DNA of 64,000 nucleotides. Source: Palsa-504 sp963808615. GTDB lineage: Bacteria > Actinomycetota > Actinomycetes > Streptosporangiales > Streptosporangiaceae. This document shows positions 49,995 to 58,812 of this stretch, in pieces (position 1 is the first letter of the stretch; each line of letters starts with the position of its first letter). The stretch lies in the NCBI GenBank assembly GCA_963808615.1, contig CAWEGV010000006.1, forward strand, positions 186,001 to 250,000. The letters are read 5' to 3'. The notes beneath the pieces are model-generated. The model did not search any database. It was not told the origin of the DNA and saw nothing but the letters and a program-made list of their open reading frames with translations. The translations under genes and the position numbers were made by a program.

Positions 49995-51583
49995 CGGTAA
50001 CCTCCTGTCCGCCGTCTGCGCTTGACCCTCGGGCGCGGCAGGTGCAGGCGGGCCGGTCCTCCGGTACCCAGCCCGGGTGCGCCGCCGCCCCGCCAGCCGC
50101 GTCCCAGCCCGCTGCGGCGCGAAGATGTGCGCAGCCAGCCGCGACCGGGCGATTTGGCCGCGCCCAGGGTCGGCTGACGCCGCGTCGTGCGGCGCAGGGT
50201 CGGCTGGTGCACGGCGGGCCGGCGCCGGGTCGATCTGCGTAGCGCGGCGGTCAGCCGGGTGAACGTGCCGCCCCTGGCGAAGCGGGGAGCGTGCCCGCCG
50301 GCCGTACTGCGAGGCGCGGATCGCATCAGGCTGGCCTTCCGTCGCGCGCCGAATGTCCCGCCGAACGGGGATGACCGGCCCAGGAAGGACGACCGGCCGA
50401 GCGCGGCCTGGCGGCTGCGCGGGGCCGCCGGGCGGCTGAGCGCGGACGGAGAGCGGCTGAACACCGAGCCGCCGAACAGGGACCGGCCCATCCGCGACCG
50501 GCCGAACCTGGAGCTGGTAAGCCTGGAGCCGGCCAGGCCGGACGTGGTGGTCATGGCGCCGAGCCAGGAACCGCCGAGTATTCCCTCGTACCGCCGGCTC
50601 CCGAACTTGACTTTGGCCGCACCGCCGCCTAGCCCGCCGGTCGCGAACGCCGCGCCGAGCGCGCCGCCGGCCAGTGGCCTGCCCCGGCTCAGGGACCCGC
50701 TACGGGCCAGATTCAGGCGCGGCTCACGCTTCGCCGCGGGCCTGCCCCGGCTCGGCGACCCGCTACGGGCCAGATTCAGGCGCGGCTCACGCTTCGCCGC
50801 GGGCCTGCCCCGGCTCGGCGACCCGCTACGGGCCAGATTCAGGCGCGGCTCACGCCTGGCCGCGGGCCTGCCGCCGACGCTCTGGGCCAGGGCGCCGCGC
50901 GCGCCGCCGACCCAGCCTTCGCCCTTGGCGCGTTCTGACAACCGCAGCCGTGGCGTGCTTCCCCCGTTCATCTGCCGGACCGCGCCCTGGGCCGCCGGTG
51001 CTAGCCCGGGGGGACGACCCCCCGGAACCCACTGCGGCCGGGGCGACCAATCCCCCCGGACCCCCCTCGCTCCGGCCAGGCGCAGCGCCGCCGCCACGGC
51101 GAGCAGGACGAACGGGGCCAGCAGCACGTCGTAGATCACCGCTACCGGAAGTACGTGCTTGACGGCGGGCCAGGTGACCCGCGGGTCACTCAGCATGACG
51201 CCGAGCAGGGCGCCCAGGGCCTCCCCGAAGACGGCGCCCGCCGCGGTGATCACGATCTCGAACAGCGCCGTGTGCCCCTGCTCCGGGACGCCGTCGCCGG
51301 TCGGAACCTCCGCCACCAGGCCGCACAAATAGCCGACCAGGCAGAACACGAGCGCGTCCTGGCCGACCAAGTGACTGCCCGGCGGGGCGATATCCAGTGC
51401 CAGGCCGGCCGAGAATCCGATCAGGGCGCCCGCCAGCGGGCCGCCCGCCAGGGCCAGCGCGGCCACCGCGAGCAGGACCAGATCGGGCCCGGTCCCGCCG
51501 GGAAAGGCGATCCGGTCCACGATCGTGAGCTGGACGACGACCGTGATGGCCACGACCACGAACGAGATCAGCCAGCGCACCAT
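49991..51583 (-). CDS. mreD: MreD with a 350-residue basic repetitive C-terminal extension
   Basis: The first 180 residues are MreD: MVRWLISFVVVAITVVVQLTIVDRIAFPGGTGPDLVLLAVAALALAGG and four further membrane helices to VLLAPFVLLAVAAALRLAG. Typical MreD proteins end here. This frame goes on for about 350 residues rich in Arg, Ser, Gly and Ala. The tail contains GGRPPG coded by the GC palindrome and three 21-residue repeats (GRPAAKREPRLNLARSGSPS, then R). It ends PRPRVKRRRRTGGYR. The pI must be very high. The frame is unbroken up to the mrdA overlap, so it is a true fusion or extension, not a misread gap. Confidence 0.85.
   Translation of the reverse strand: MVRWLISFVVVAITVVVQLTIVDRIAFPGGTGPDLVLLAVAALALAGGPLAGALIGFSAGLALDIAPPGSHLVGQDALVFCLVGYLCGLVAEVPTGDGVPEQGHTALFEIVITAAGAVFGEALGALLGVMLSDPRVTWPAVKHVLPVAVIYDVLLAPFVLLAVAAALRLAGARGVRGDWSPRPQWVPGGRPPGLAPAAQGAVRQMNGGSTPRLRLSERAKGEGWVGGARGALAQSVGGRPAARREPRLNLARSGSPSRGRPAAKREPRLNLARSGSPSRGRPAAKREPRLNLARSGSLSRGRPLAGGALGAAFATGGLGGGAAKVKFGSRRYEGILGGSWLGAMTTTSGLAGSRLTSSRFGRSRMGRSLFGGSVFSRSPSALSRPAAPRSRQAALGRSSFLGRSSPFGGTFGARRKASLMRSAPRSTAGGHAPRFARGGTFTRLTAALRRSTRRRPAVHQPTLRRTTRRQPTLGAAKSPGRGWLRTSSRRSGLGRGWRGGGAPGLGTGGPARLHLPRPRVKRRRRTGGYR
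50676..50864 (-). repeat. 63-bp tandem repeats in mreD tail
   Basis: Three units with a 63-base period (starting 50676, 50739, 50802, with a partial start at 50865). Each codes for a 21-residue GRPAA(K/R)REPRLNLARSGS(P/L)SR-type module on the minus strand. Confidence 0.9.
51001..51032. repeat. dispersed GC palindrome, copy 2 (inside mreD)
   Basis: The same hairpin core as in rsfS, CCGGGGGG-ACGA-CCCCCCGG on this strand. It lies in frame in mreD and codes for PGGRPPG. Its flanks GGGTTCC and GGGCTAG match copy 3. Confidence 0.8.
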
Positions 51584-51588
51584 CAGCC

Positions 51589-52566
51589 TCAGCCCGACGC
51601 GGACGAGGTCGCTGACGGCGACGGGGACGCGCCGGCGGACGGCAGGCCCCCCGAGGTGGCTCCGGCTGAGGAGGCCGGCTGCGCGGTAACCGTGACGGTG
51701 ACGGTGGGCGCGGGATGCGGGAGGATCGGGTGCGGCGGGTTGTGCCGCGGCACCTGGACCACGATGCCGACCACCCCGAGCGCGGTGAAGTTCACGAACG
51801 GCCTGACCAGCGCCGTCTGGGTGAGCGATCCGGCGTTGTCATGCACCGAGACGACGGTGCCCACGGGCACGCCGGGAACCTCCGGCTGATCCCCGACCGA
51901 GGCGTAGGTGTCGACCTGCTGACCGGGCTGGAGCACCGCGCTCGCAGCGAACAGGCTCAGCTGGAGCATCGCCGGCCCGGACATGGACTTGCCGGTCCCG
52001 GTGACGGCGCCGATCTGACCGCTGCCGGCCATCTGTACCCCGATGGTCGAGGACGCGTCATCGGCCAGCAGGACAGTCGAGGTGTCGCTGCTGACGGTGG
52101 TGACGTAGCCGACGTATCCCGATCCGTTCAGCACGGTCTCGTACGGCTTGATCCCGGCATTGCGGCCGACGCCCAGCGTCACCGTGTCGGAATAGTCGCC
52201 GCCGGCCGCGATCACGCTCGCGGCCACCATCCGGTAGCCGCCCGCGTCGAGCTGCAGCAGCTGGGAGAGCTGCTGCCGGTCGGCCTGGCTCAGCTGGGCC
52301 GCGCTCAGCGCGGCACGCAGCTCTGCGTTCTCCCGCTGCAGGCCGGCGATGGTGCTCTGCGATGAGGTGCCGCCGGTAACCGAGTCGAACAGGCTGGAAA
52401 CCGGGTCGGTCACGTCGTGGGTGACCCGCTCGATCGGCCCGAAGACGTCCGAGCCCACGTTCCGGACCGGCGATGAGCCGCCGTCCCGGAAGTCCAGCGT
52501 GATCAGGACGATCGCGACGATCAGGAGCACGCCTAGAACCAGGCGGGTACGCCCGCTGTCATGCAC
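51589..52566 (-). CDS. mreC: rod shape-determining protein MreC
   Basis: A 325-residue bitopic protein: an N-terminal TM (LVLGVLLIVAIVLITLDF), a coiled coil (TIAGLQRENAELRAALSAAQLSQADRQQL), then a beta domain with VIAAGGDYSDTVTLGVGRNAGIKPYETVLNG and YVGYVTTVSSDTSTVLLADDASSTIGVQ, typical of MreC. A Pro/Ser/Ala-rich disordered tail ends it. It links MreB to the wall machinery. It is followed by mreD after 5 bases and preceded by mreB after 71. Confidence 0.95.
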   Translation of the reverse strand: MHDSGRTRLVLGVLLIVAIVLITLDFRDGGSSPVRNVGSDVFGPIERVTHDVTDPVSSLFDSVTGGTSSQSTIAGLQRENAELRAALSAAQLSQADRQQLSQLLQLDAGGYRMVAASVIAAGGDYSDTVTLGVGRNAGIKPYETVLNGSGYVGYVTTVSSDTSTVLLADDASSTIGVQMAGSGQIGAVTGTGKSMSGPAMLQLSLFAASAVLQPGQQVDTYASVGDQPEVPGVPVGTVVSVHDNAGSLTQTALVRPFVNFTALGVVGIVVQVPRHNPPHPILPHPAPTVTVTVTAQPASSAGATSGGLPSAGASPSPSATSSASG

Positions 52567-52637
52567 TGCGGCTCCTCATCCGTCCCGCGCGGCCGATACG
52601 ACGGGTCTGTCAGGGGCTTTACGGGTTCACGTCAGGA

Positions 52638-53669
52638 TCAGCGCCTGGAGTCGGGCACCAGCACCTGACGCAGGGTCTCGAAGTCCTCGACGCACTTCCC
52701 GGTGCCCAGCACCACGGAGTCCAGCGGGTTGTCCGCGACCTGCACGGGCATCCCGGTCTCCTCCCGGATTCGCGACTCCAGCCCACGCAGCAGGGCCCCG
52801 CCTCCGGTCAGCGCGATGCCCCGGTCCATGACGTCGCCCGCCAGCTCGGGCGGGCACTTGTCCAGCGTGGTCTTGACCGCGTCGATGATCAGGTTAAGCG
52901 GTTCCTCGATCGCCCGGCGCACCTCGGCCGCGGAGATCACCACCGTCTTGGGCAGGCCGCTGACGAGATCCCGGCCCCGGATCTCGGCATGCGGCTCATC
53001 CTCGGACGGGAACGCGGAGCCCAGGGCCATCTTGATTTCCTCGGCGGTCCGCTCCCCCAGCATGAGCGAGTACTCCTTCTTGGCGAACGTGATGATCGCC
53101 TGATCCATCTCGTCGCCGCCGACCCTGATCGACTGCGACGTAACGATGCCGCCGAGGGAGATCACCGCGACTTCGCTGGTACCGCCGCCGATGTCGACCA
53201 CCATGTTGCCGGTGGGCTCATTTATCGGCAGGCCAGCCCCGATCGCCGCCGCCATCGGCTCTTCGATGATGTAGACCCGCCGGGCGCCAGCCTGATGACC
53301 GGCCTCCTTGACCGCACTCTGCTCCACGCCGGTGATCCCGCTCGGCACGGCCACCACGAGCCTGGGCTTGGCCAAGTGGGTGCGCCGGTGCACCTTCTGG
53401 ATGAAATACCGCAGCATCCGCTCGGTCACGTCGAAGTCGGCGATGACGCCGTCCTTCAGCGGGCGTACCGCCACGATGTTGCCGGGGGTCCGGCCGATCA
53501 TGCGCTTGGCTTCCGCGCCCACGGCCACAATCTGGCCGTTGTTGGTATTAAGCGCGACCACCGACGGCTCGTTGAGCACGATACCGCGTCCACGCACGTA
53601 GACCAGGGTGTTGGCGGTGCCGAGATCGACCGCCATGTCACGGCCGAGGAACGTCAGCGCGTTGCTCAT
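52638..53669 (-). CDS. mreB: rod shape-determining actin-like protein MreB
   Basis: A 343-residue bacterial actin. Phosphate-1 loop is AVDLGTANTLVYV, connect-1 PSGITGVEQSAVKEAG, phosphate-2 VVDIGGGTSEVAVISLGGIV, and the adenosine loop is GIALTGGGALLRGLE. It polymerises at the membrane to guide RodA/PBP2. ATG 53669 has GGTTCCCGTCTCCG before it, no strong ribosome site. The ndk gene that normally lies just upstream in this block is missing. Confidence 0.96.
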   Translation of the reverse strand: MSNALTFLGRDMAVDLGTANTLVYVRGRGIVLNEPSVVALNTNNGQIVAVGAEAKRMIGRTPGNIVAVRPLKDGVIADFDVTERMLRYFIQKVHRRTHLAKPRLVVAVPSGITGVEQSAVKEAGHQAGARRVYIIEEPMAAAIGAGLPINEPTGNMVVDIGGGTSEVAVISLGGIVTSQSIRVGGDEMDQAIITFAKKEYSLMLGERTAEEIKMALGSAFPSEDEPHAEIRGRDLVSGLPKTVVISAAEVRRAIEEPLNLIIDAVKTTLDKCPPELAGDVMDRGIALTGGGALLRGLESRIREETGMPVQVADNPLDSVVLGTGKCVEDFETLRQVLVPDSRR

Positions 53670-54086
53670 CGGAGACGGGAACCTTCCGATCCGGGCTTGA
53701 AGATCTGGAGCTGTCAGCGTTGGGTGTGCTGGTCGACGCCGGTAACGGTCTAGAGGCCTTACTTGGACAACGGTGACGCCGGCTCACCGGGTTCCGGGAA
53801 TCCGATCTCGATCTCCCGCACGAGGGCGAGTCCGGCACCGGATGATGATTCGCCGCTGTGTCTCAGCTTACCCACGATCCCGGGTACCGACCGCCCAGCC
53901 AAGCGGCGCGCCGGCGCAGTGCTGGTTTCTCTGGGGTCGGCTTCTGTGGGCTGGTTTCTCTGGCTGGTCCGCGGCCCAGGCGTGCGGGCTCTGACCAGCG
54001 CTAATGGATGTGCGGGTGATGCCCGTGCGCACCGTGGTGTATAAGCGCGTAGTGGTGCGTCAGGCCGCCGGGATTACCGGGGAGCC
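53670..54086. other. 417-base gap upstream of mreB, no gene seen
   Basis: No frame with coding character is visible on either strand. The gap occupies the place of ndk in related genomes. It should contain the mreB promoter; a GGTTTCTCTGG motif appears twice (near 53926 and 53951), meaning unknown. Confidence 0.5.
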
Positions 54087-54485
54087 TTACCGCGGGTCCC
54101 TGCGAGTCGTGGGGGTGGCACGCTCGGTCTCCGGCGGTCCGCTTGGAGCCGCGGGGGCGGCGGGCGTCTGGAGCCGGCGGGCGAGCCAGATGCCGGTGAC
54201 CCAGAGCGCGGCAAAAATGGCGCCCAGGATATACATCGCGGGCACTACGGCTCCGGCCGCGATGACCAGCACCTGCAAGGCACTGCCCGCCCACAGCGCC
54301 CAGCCCGTGCCTGGCCGTCCGACCACGCCGCTGAGCAGCAGGGCGCACACGGCCAGGCTTCCGCCGACGCCGGCCGCGACGCCGCGATGCACGTGCTCCA
54401 TGACGATGGCGACCGGGATGGCGAGCCCGATGACGACGGCTTCCATGACCAGCACGGTGCCGCACAGCTGCCTCAGCAGCTTCAT
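54087..54485 (-). CDS. DUF4233 family membrane protein
   Basis: A 132-residue protein with four hydrophobic helices: LCGTVLVMEAVVIGLAIPVAIVM, VGGSLAVCALLLSGVVG, GWALWAGSALQVLVIAAGAVVPAMYILGAIFAALWVTGIWLARRL. The arrangement fits DUF4233, which in actinomycetes sits between folC and ndk. GGAGG lies 9 bases before ATG 54485. The tail is Pro/Thr/Arg-rich. Function unknown. Confidence 0.85.
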   Translation of the reverse strand: MKLLRQLCGTVLVMEAVVIGLAIPVAIVMEHVHRGVAAGVGGSLAVCALLLSGVVGRPGTGWALWAGSALQVLVIAAGAVVPAMYILGAIFAALWVTGIWLARRLQTPAAPAAPSGPPETERATPTTRRDPR

Positions 54486-54558
54486 CCGTCTCGCCTCCCG
54501 CGACCGCCAGGCGATCCCAGGTTGGGCCGGGAACGGCCAGCTGGCTGGAAGCGGCTCG

Positions 54559-55992
54559 TCACGACAGCTCCGCGGCGGTGAACGAGTGGCGGGCGGCCTG
54601 GCTGGCCGACGGCTCGGGCGGCAGCTCGCCACCGCCGGGTCCGAGCAGCCTGCGGGCATCGCCCGCGGTGATGACCGATCCGGTGATGAGCACTCCGCCG
54701 CTGCCGGGGCCGGTCTCGGCCATGGCCTCGTCCGCGAGCGTCACGGCGGCCTCGATCGCGTCGCCGAGCCGTTCGGCGGTCTGCACCCGGTCCTCGCCGA
54801 AGATCTCGGCCGCCAGCTCGGCGACCTGGCCGGGATCCATGGACCGGTCTGAGGAATTACGGGTCACCACGATGTCGGAAAGCAGCGGCTCCAGCTCGTC
54901 GAGTATGCCGGCCACGTCCTTGTCCCCGCTGGCCGCGAACACGCCGGACAGGCGGGCGAAGACGTACGACTCCTGGATCGCGGCCACCGTGGCGGCCATG
55001 CCGGCCGGGTTGTGGGCGGCATCGAGGATGATCGTCGGACTTCGTCTGATGACTTCCAGCCGTCCGGGCGAGGTGACCTTCGCGAACGCCTCGCGGACCA
55101 GGTCCGCGTCGAGTCCGGTGGCCACGAAGGTCCCCTCGGTATCGGACACGCCGGCGAACGCCTCGACCGCGGCGAGCGCGCAGGCGGCGTTCCCGGCCTG
55201 ATGAACGCCGAACAGCGGCAGGTAGACGTCCTCGTAGGTGCCACGCAGGCCGCGCAGCACGAGCTGCTGGCCGCCCACCGCCTGCTCGCGGCTCAGCACG
55301 CCGAACTCCACGCCTTCCCTGGCCACTGTGGCGCCGACCTCGGCCGCGTGCCGGACCAGCACTTCGGCCGCGGCGAGCGGCTGCTGGGCCAGGACGGCGA
55401 CCGCACCGGGCTTGATGATGCCGGCCTTATCCGCCGCGATCTCCTCCACCGTGCTGCCCAGCAGCCTGGTGTGGTCGATCGCGATCGGCGTGATGACCGC
55501 GACGGCGCCGTCCGCGACGTTGGTGCAGTCGAGCCTGCCGCCCACGCCGACCTCGATGACCATCACGTCCACGGGCGTGTCGGCGAAGATGGCGAAGGCC
55601 ATGCCGGTCAAGACCTCGAAGAAAGACATGGCCACCGGGTGCCGCTCGTCCACGAGCCTGACGTACGGGATGACCTCCTCGTAGGCCGCGACGAACCGCT
55701 CGGGGCTGACGGGGGTCCCGTCCACCACGATCCGCTCCCTGATCGAGACCAGGTGCGGGCTGGTGAACCGGCCGGTGCGCAGGCCGCGGCTGCGCAGCAG
55801 CGCGTCGGTCATCCGGGCGGTGGACGTCTTGCCGTTGGTGCCCGTGATATGGATGACGGGACACGCACGCTGCGGATCGCCGAGCAATCCGACCAGTCCG
55901 GTCATCCGGTCCAGGGCCAGGTCCACCGAATGCTCCGGCCGCCGGGAGACGATCTCCTGCTCGACCTCCCGCATCCGCGCCTCGATGTCCAC
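54559..55992 (-). CDS. folC: folylpolyglutamate synthase / dihydrofolate synthase
   Basis: A 477-residue Mur-ligase-type enzyme that adds glutamate to folates. The P-loop is HITGTNGKTSTARM (about 48-61), the second motif TGRFTSPHLVSIRERI, the Mg-binding MVIEVGVGGRLDCTN, and IDHTRLLGSTVEEIAADKAGIIKPG has the carbamylated Lys of the family. The C-terminal domain contains ILDAAHNPAGM. It lies 167 bases downstream of valS and upstream of the DUF4233 gene, on the same strand. Confidence 0.95.
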   Translation of the reverse strand: MDIEARMREVEQEIVSRRPEHSVDLALDRMTGLVGLLGDPQRACPVIHITGTNGKTSTARMTDALLRSRGLRTGRFTSPHLVSIRERIVVDGTPVSPERFVAAYEEVIPYVRLVDERHPVAMSFFEVLTGMAFAIFADTPVDVMVIEVGVGGRLDCTNVADGAVAVITPIAIDHTRLLGSTVEEIAADKAGIIKPGAVAVLAQQPLAAAEVLVRHAAEVGATVAREGVEFGVLSREQAVGGQQLVLRGLRGTYEDVYLPLFGVHQAGNAACALAAVEAFAGVSDTEGTFVATGLDADLVREAFAKVTSPGRLEVIRRSPTIILDAAHNPAGMAATVAAIQESYVFARLSGVFAASGDKDVAGILDELEPLLSDIVVTRNSSDRSMDPGQVAELAAEIFGEDRVQTAERLGDAIEAAVTLADEAMAETGPGSGGVLITGSVITAGDARRLLGPGGGELPPEPSASQAARHSFTAAELS

Positions 55993-56128
55993 CCAGCCAG
56001 CCTATGTGTTGGGAACCTACGGCGGGCAGCGAGGAGCTAAGCTCCGAGATCGCGCGGCCTGCGGAGGGCCTCCGGCCCTCCCAGTCGCGTGATGGTACGG
56101 CGAGGTGGCTCAGCGAGGGCGCGAAACG

Positions 56129-56165
56129 CAGCGGGGGTTCCGGGGGGTCGTCCCCCCGGGCTAGG
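56129..56165. repeat. dispersed GC palindrome, copy 3 (at valS stop)
   Basis: GGGGGTTCC, then the hairpin CCGGGGGG-TCGT-CCCCCCGG, then GGCTAG. The valS stop codon (TAG on the minus strand, 56161-56163) is taken from the repeat's border. The rest of 55993-56160 holds no gene. Confidence 0.8.
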
Positions 56166-58781
56166 CCAGCGCGGCCAGGCGTTGCTCGAGGCGGGCGATG
56201 TCGGCCTGGGCCGCGTCTAGGCGCTGACGGGTCCTGGCCACCACCTCGGCGGGCGCCTTGGCGGTGAACTCGGCGTTGCCCAGCTTCCGCGTGGCCTGCT
56301 CGGCCTCGCTCCTGGCCGCGGTGAGATCCTTTTCCAGCCTGCGGCGCTCGGCGGCCACGTCGACGACGCCGACCACGTCGAGCTCCACCGCGATACCCTC
56401 GGCGGCCAGGGACGCCGACGGGGTGAAGCCGTCCGCGGGAGGGCCCAGCCTGAGCAGGACACGGATCGGCTCCTCGTGACCGGCCAGCGGCGTGCCCTGG
56501 ATGCCCACCAGCCTGGCCGCCACCCGCTGGCCCGGACGCAGCCCCTGATCCGAGCGGAACCGGCGGACCTCGGTCACCAGGCGCATCAGCGACGAGATCT
56601 CCGCCTCGGCCGCACGGTCCGAGTAGTCAAATCTCGGCCAGGACGCCACCATGACCGACTCCTCGCCGGTCAGCGCGGTCCACAGCTCCTCGGTCACGAA
56701 TGGCATGACCGGATGCAGCAGGCGCAGCAACTGGTCGAGCACGAAGCCCAGCACCTGCCGGGTGGCGGCCGCTGCCGTTTCGTCATCTGAGGTCAGCGGG
56801 ACCTTGGCCAGCTCCAGGTACCAGTCGCAGACCTCGTCCCAGGCGAAGTGATACAGCGCGTCGCAGATCTTGCCGAACTCGAACTGCTCGAACAGGCTGT
56901 CCACCTCGGCGATCACGGCCGACAGCCGGGACAGGATCCACCGGTCGGGGGCGGTCGGCGCGGTGGCGGGGCCGGCGCGACGGCGGGGACGTGAGCGCCG
57001 TTGAGCAGGGCGAAGCGGACCGCGTTCCACAGTTTGTTGCCGAAGTTGCGTGAGCCTGCGGCCCACTCCTCGCTGATCGCGATGTCACTGCCGGGGTTGG
57101 CCCCGCGAGCCAGCGTGAACCTGGTCGCGTCGGCACCGAACCTGTCCATCCAGTCCAGCGGGTCGACGGTATTCCCGCGCGACTTGGACATCTTCTTGCC
57201 GAACTGGTCGCGAACCAGGCCGTGCAGCACCACCACCCGGAACGGGACCGCGCCGGCGGGCGCCGCATCCCGCATCGCGTACAGGCCGAACATCATCATC
57301 CGCGCGACCCAGAAGAACAAGATGTCGTACCCGGTGACCAGCACGCTGGTCGGGTAGAACGTGCGCAGGTCCGCAGTGTCATCAGGCCAGCCGAGCGTGG
57401 AGAACGGCCACAGGGCCGAGGAGAACCAGGTGTCGAGCACGTCGGGGTCCTGGCTCCAGCCCGGCGGAGCTTGCTCGCCCGGGCCGACGCAGACCACCTG
57501 TCCGTTCGGTCCATAAAAAACGGGAATACGGTGGCCCCACCAGAGCTGACGGGAGATGCACCAGTCGTGCATGTCGTCCACCCAGCCGAAGTAGCGCGCG
57601 TTCATCTCTGGCGGGTCCAGGCGCACGCGGCCGTCGCGGACCGCGTCGCCGGCCGCCTTGGCCAGCGGGGCCACGCGGACGAACCACTGCAGTGACTGGC
57701 GCGGCTCGACCGTGGTGCCGCACCGGCTGCAGTGGCCGACCGAGTGCAGGTACGGGCGGACCTCGGCCACGATGCGGCCCTGCTCGCGCAGCGCTCGCAC
57801 CACGGCGGGCCTGGCCTCGAACCGGTCGAGCCCCTCGAACGGGCCGTGCGCGGTGATCACGCCGTGCTCGTCCATGACGGTCAGGCTGGGCAGGTCGTGC
57901 CGGCGCCCGATCTCGAAGTCGTTCGGGTCGTGCGCGGGAGTCACCTTGACCGCGCCGGTTCCGAACGCCGGGTCGACGTGGTCGTCGGCGATGACCGGGA
58001 TGCGGCGGCCGGTGAGCGGCAGCTCGACGGTCCTGCCGATCAGGCGGGCGTAGCGCGGGTCGTCGGGATGCACCGCGACCGCGGTGTCGCCGAGCATGGT
58101 CTCCGGCCTGGTGGTGGCGACCACGATCGAGTCGTTGTCGTCTCCGTAGCGGATGGAGGTGAGCTCACCCTCGTCGTCGCTGTGGTCGACCTCGATGTCG
58201 GACAGCGCCGTCAGGCAACGCGGGCACCAGTTGATGATGCGCTCGGCCCGGTAGATCAGGCCATCGTCGTAGAGCCGCTTGAAGATGGTCTGGACGGCCC
58301 GGGACAGGCCCTCGTCCATGGTGAACCGCTCTCGGGACCAGTCCACGCTGTCGCCCAGGCGGCGCATCTGGCCCAGGATCCTGCCGCCGGATTCGGCCTT
58401 CCACTGCCAGACCCGCTCGACGAACGCCTCGCGGCCGAGGTCGTACCGGCTCAGGCCCTCCTTGGCCAATTCACGCTCGACCACGTTCTGGGTGGCTATG
58501 CCCGCGTGATCCATGCCGGGCAGCCACAGGGTGTTGTAGCCCTGCATGCGGCGCCGGCGCACCAGGGCGTCCATCAGCGTGTGGTCGAGCGCATGGCCGA
58601 TGTGCAGGGAACCGGTGACGTTCGGGGGCGGGATGACGATGCAGTACGCGGGCGCCGCAGAGTGCGCGTCGGCGGCGAAGTACCCGGCCTTCTCCCAGCG
58701 TTCATAGCGCGGGCCTTCTACCTCGGCAGGCGCGTAGTGAGATGGCAGGTCGATGGGCACGTTGGGATCGGGTCGGCTCAC
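56161..58781 (-). CDS. valS: valyl-tRNA synthetase, split by a one-base shift
   Basis: The N-terminal frame (58781 to 56913) has PNVTGSLHIGHALDH (HIGH) and KKMSKSRGN, the editing domain (TTRPETMLGDTAVAVHP, GTGAVKVTPAHDPNDFEIG) and the WCISRQLWWGHRIP motif. It ends in an out-of-frame tail after NGAHVPAVAPAP. The C-terminal frame (to 56161) resumes with APTAPDRWILSRLSAVIAEVD, the anticodon-binding domain and the coiled-coil arm (ELDVVGVVDVAAERRRLEKDL). One C missing from the G/C run at 56968-56971 explains the change. The enzyme is essential, so this is either an assembly error, a recoding site, or a second valS exists. GTG 58781 is the start. Confidence 0.9.
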
Positions 58782-58812
58782 GACAGGTGAGTCTAGTGCT
58801 CACCTGGAGGGG

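Noticed and set aside
47916..50000. 694-residue plus-strand frame opposite mrdA
   Set aside because: Long only because of high GC; mrdA has all three transpeptidase motifs on the other strand.
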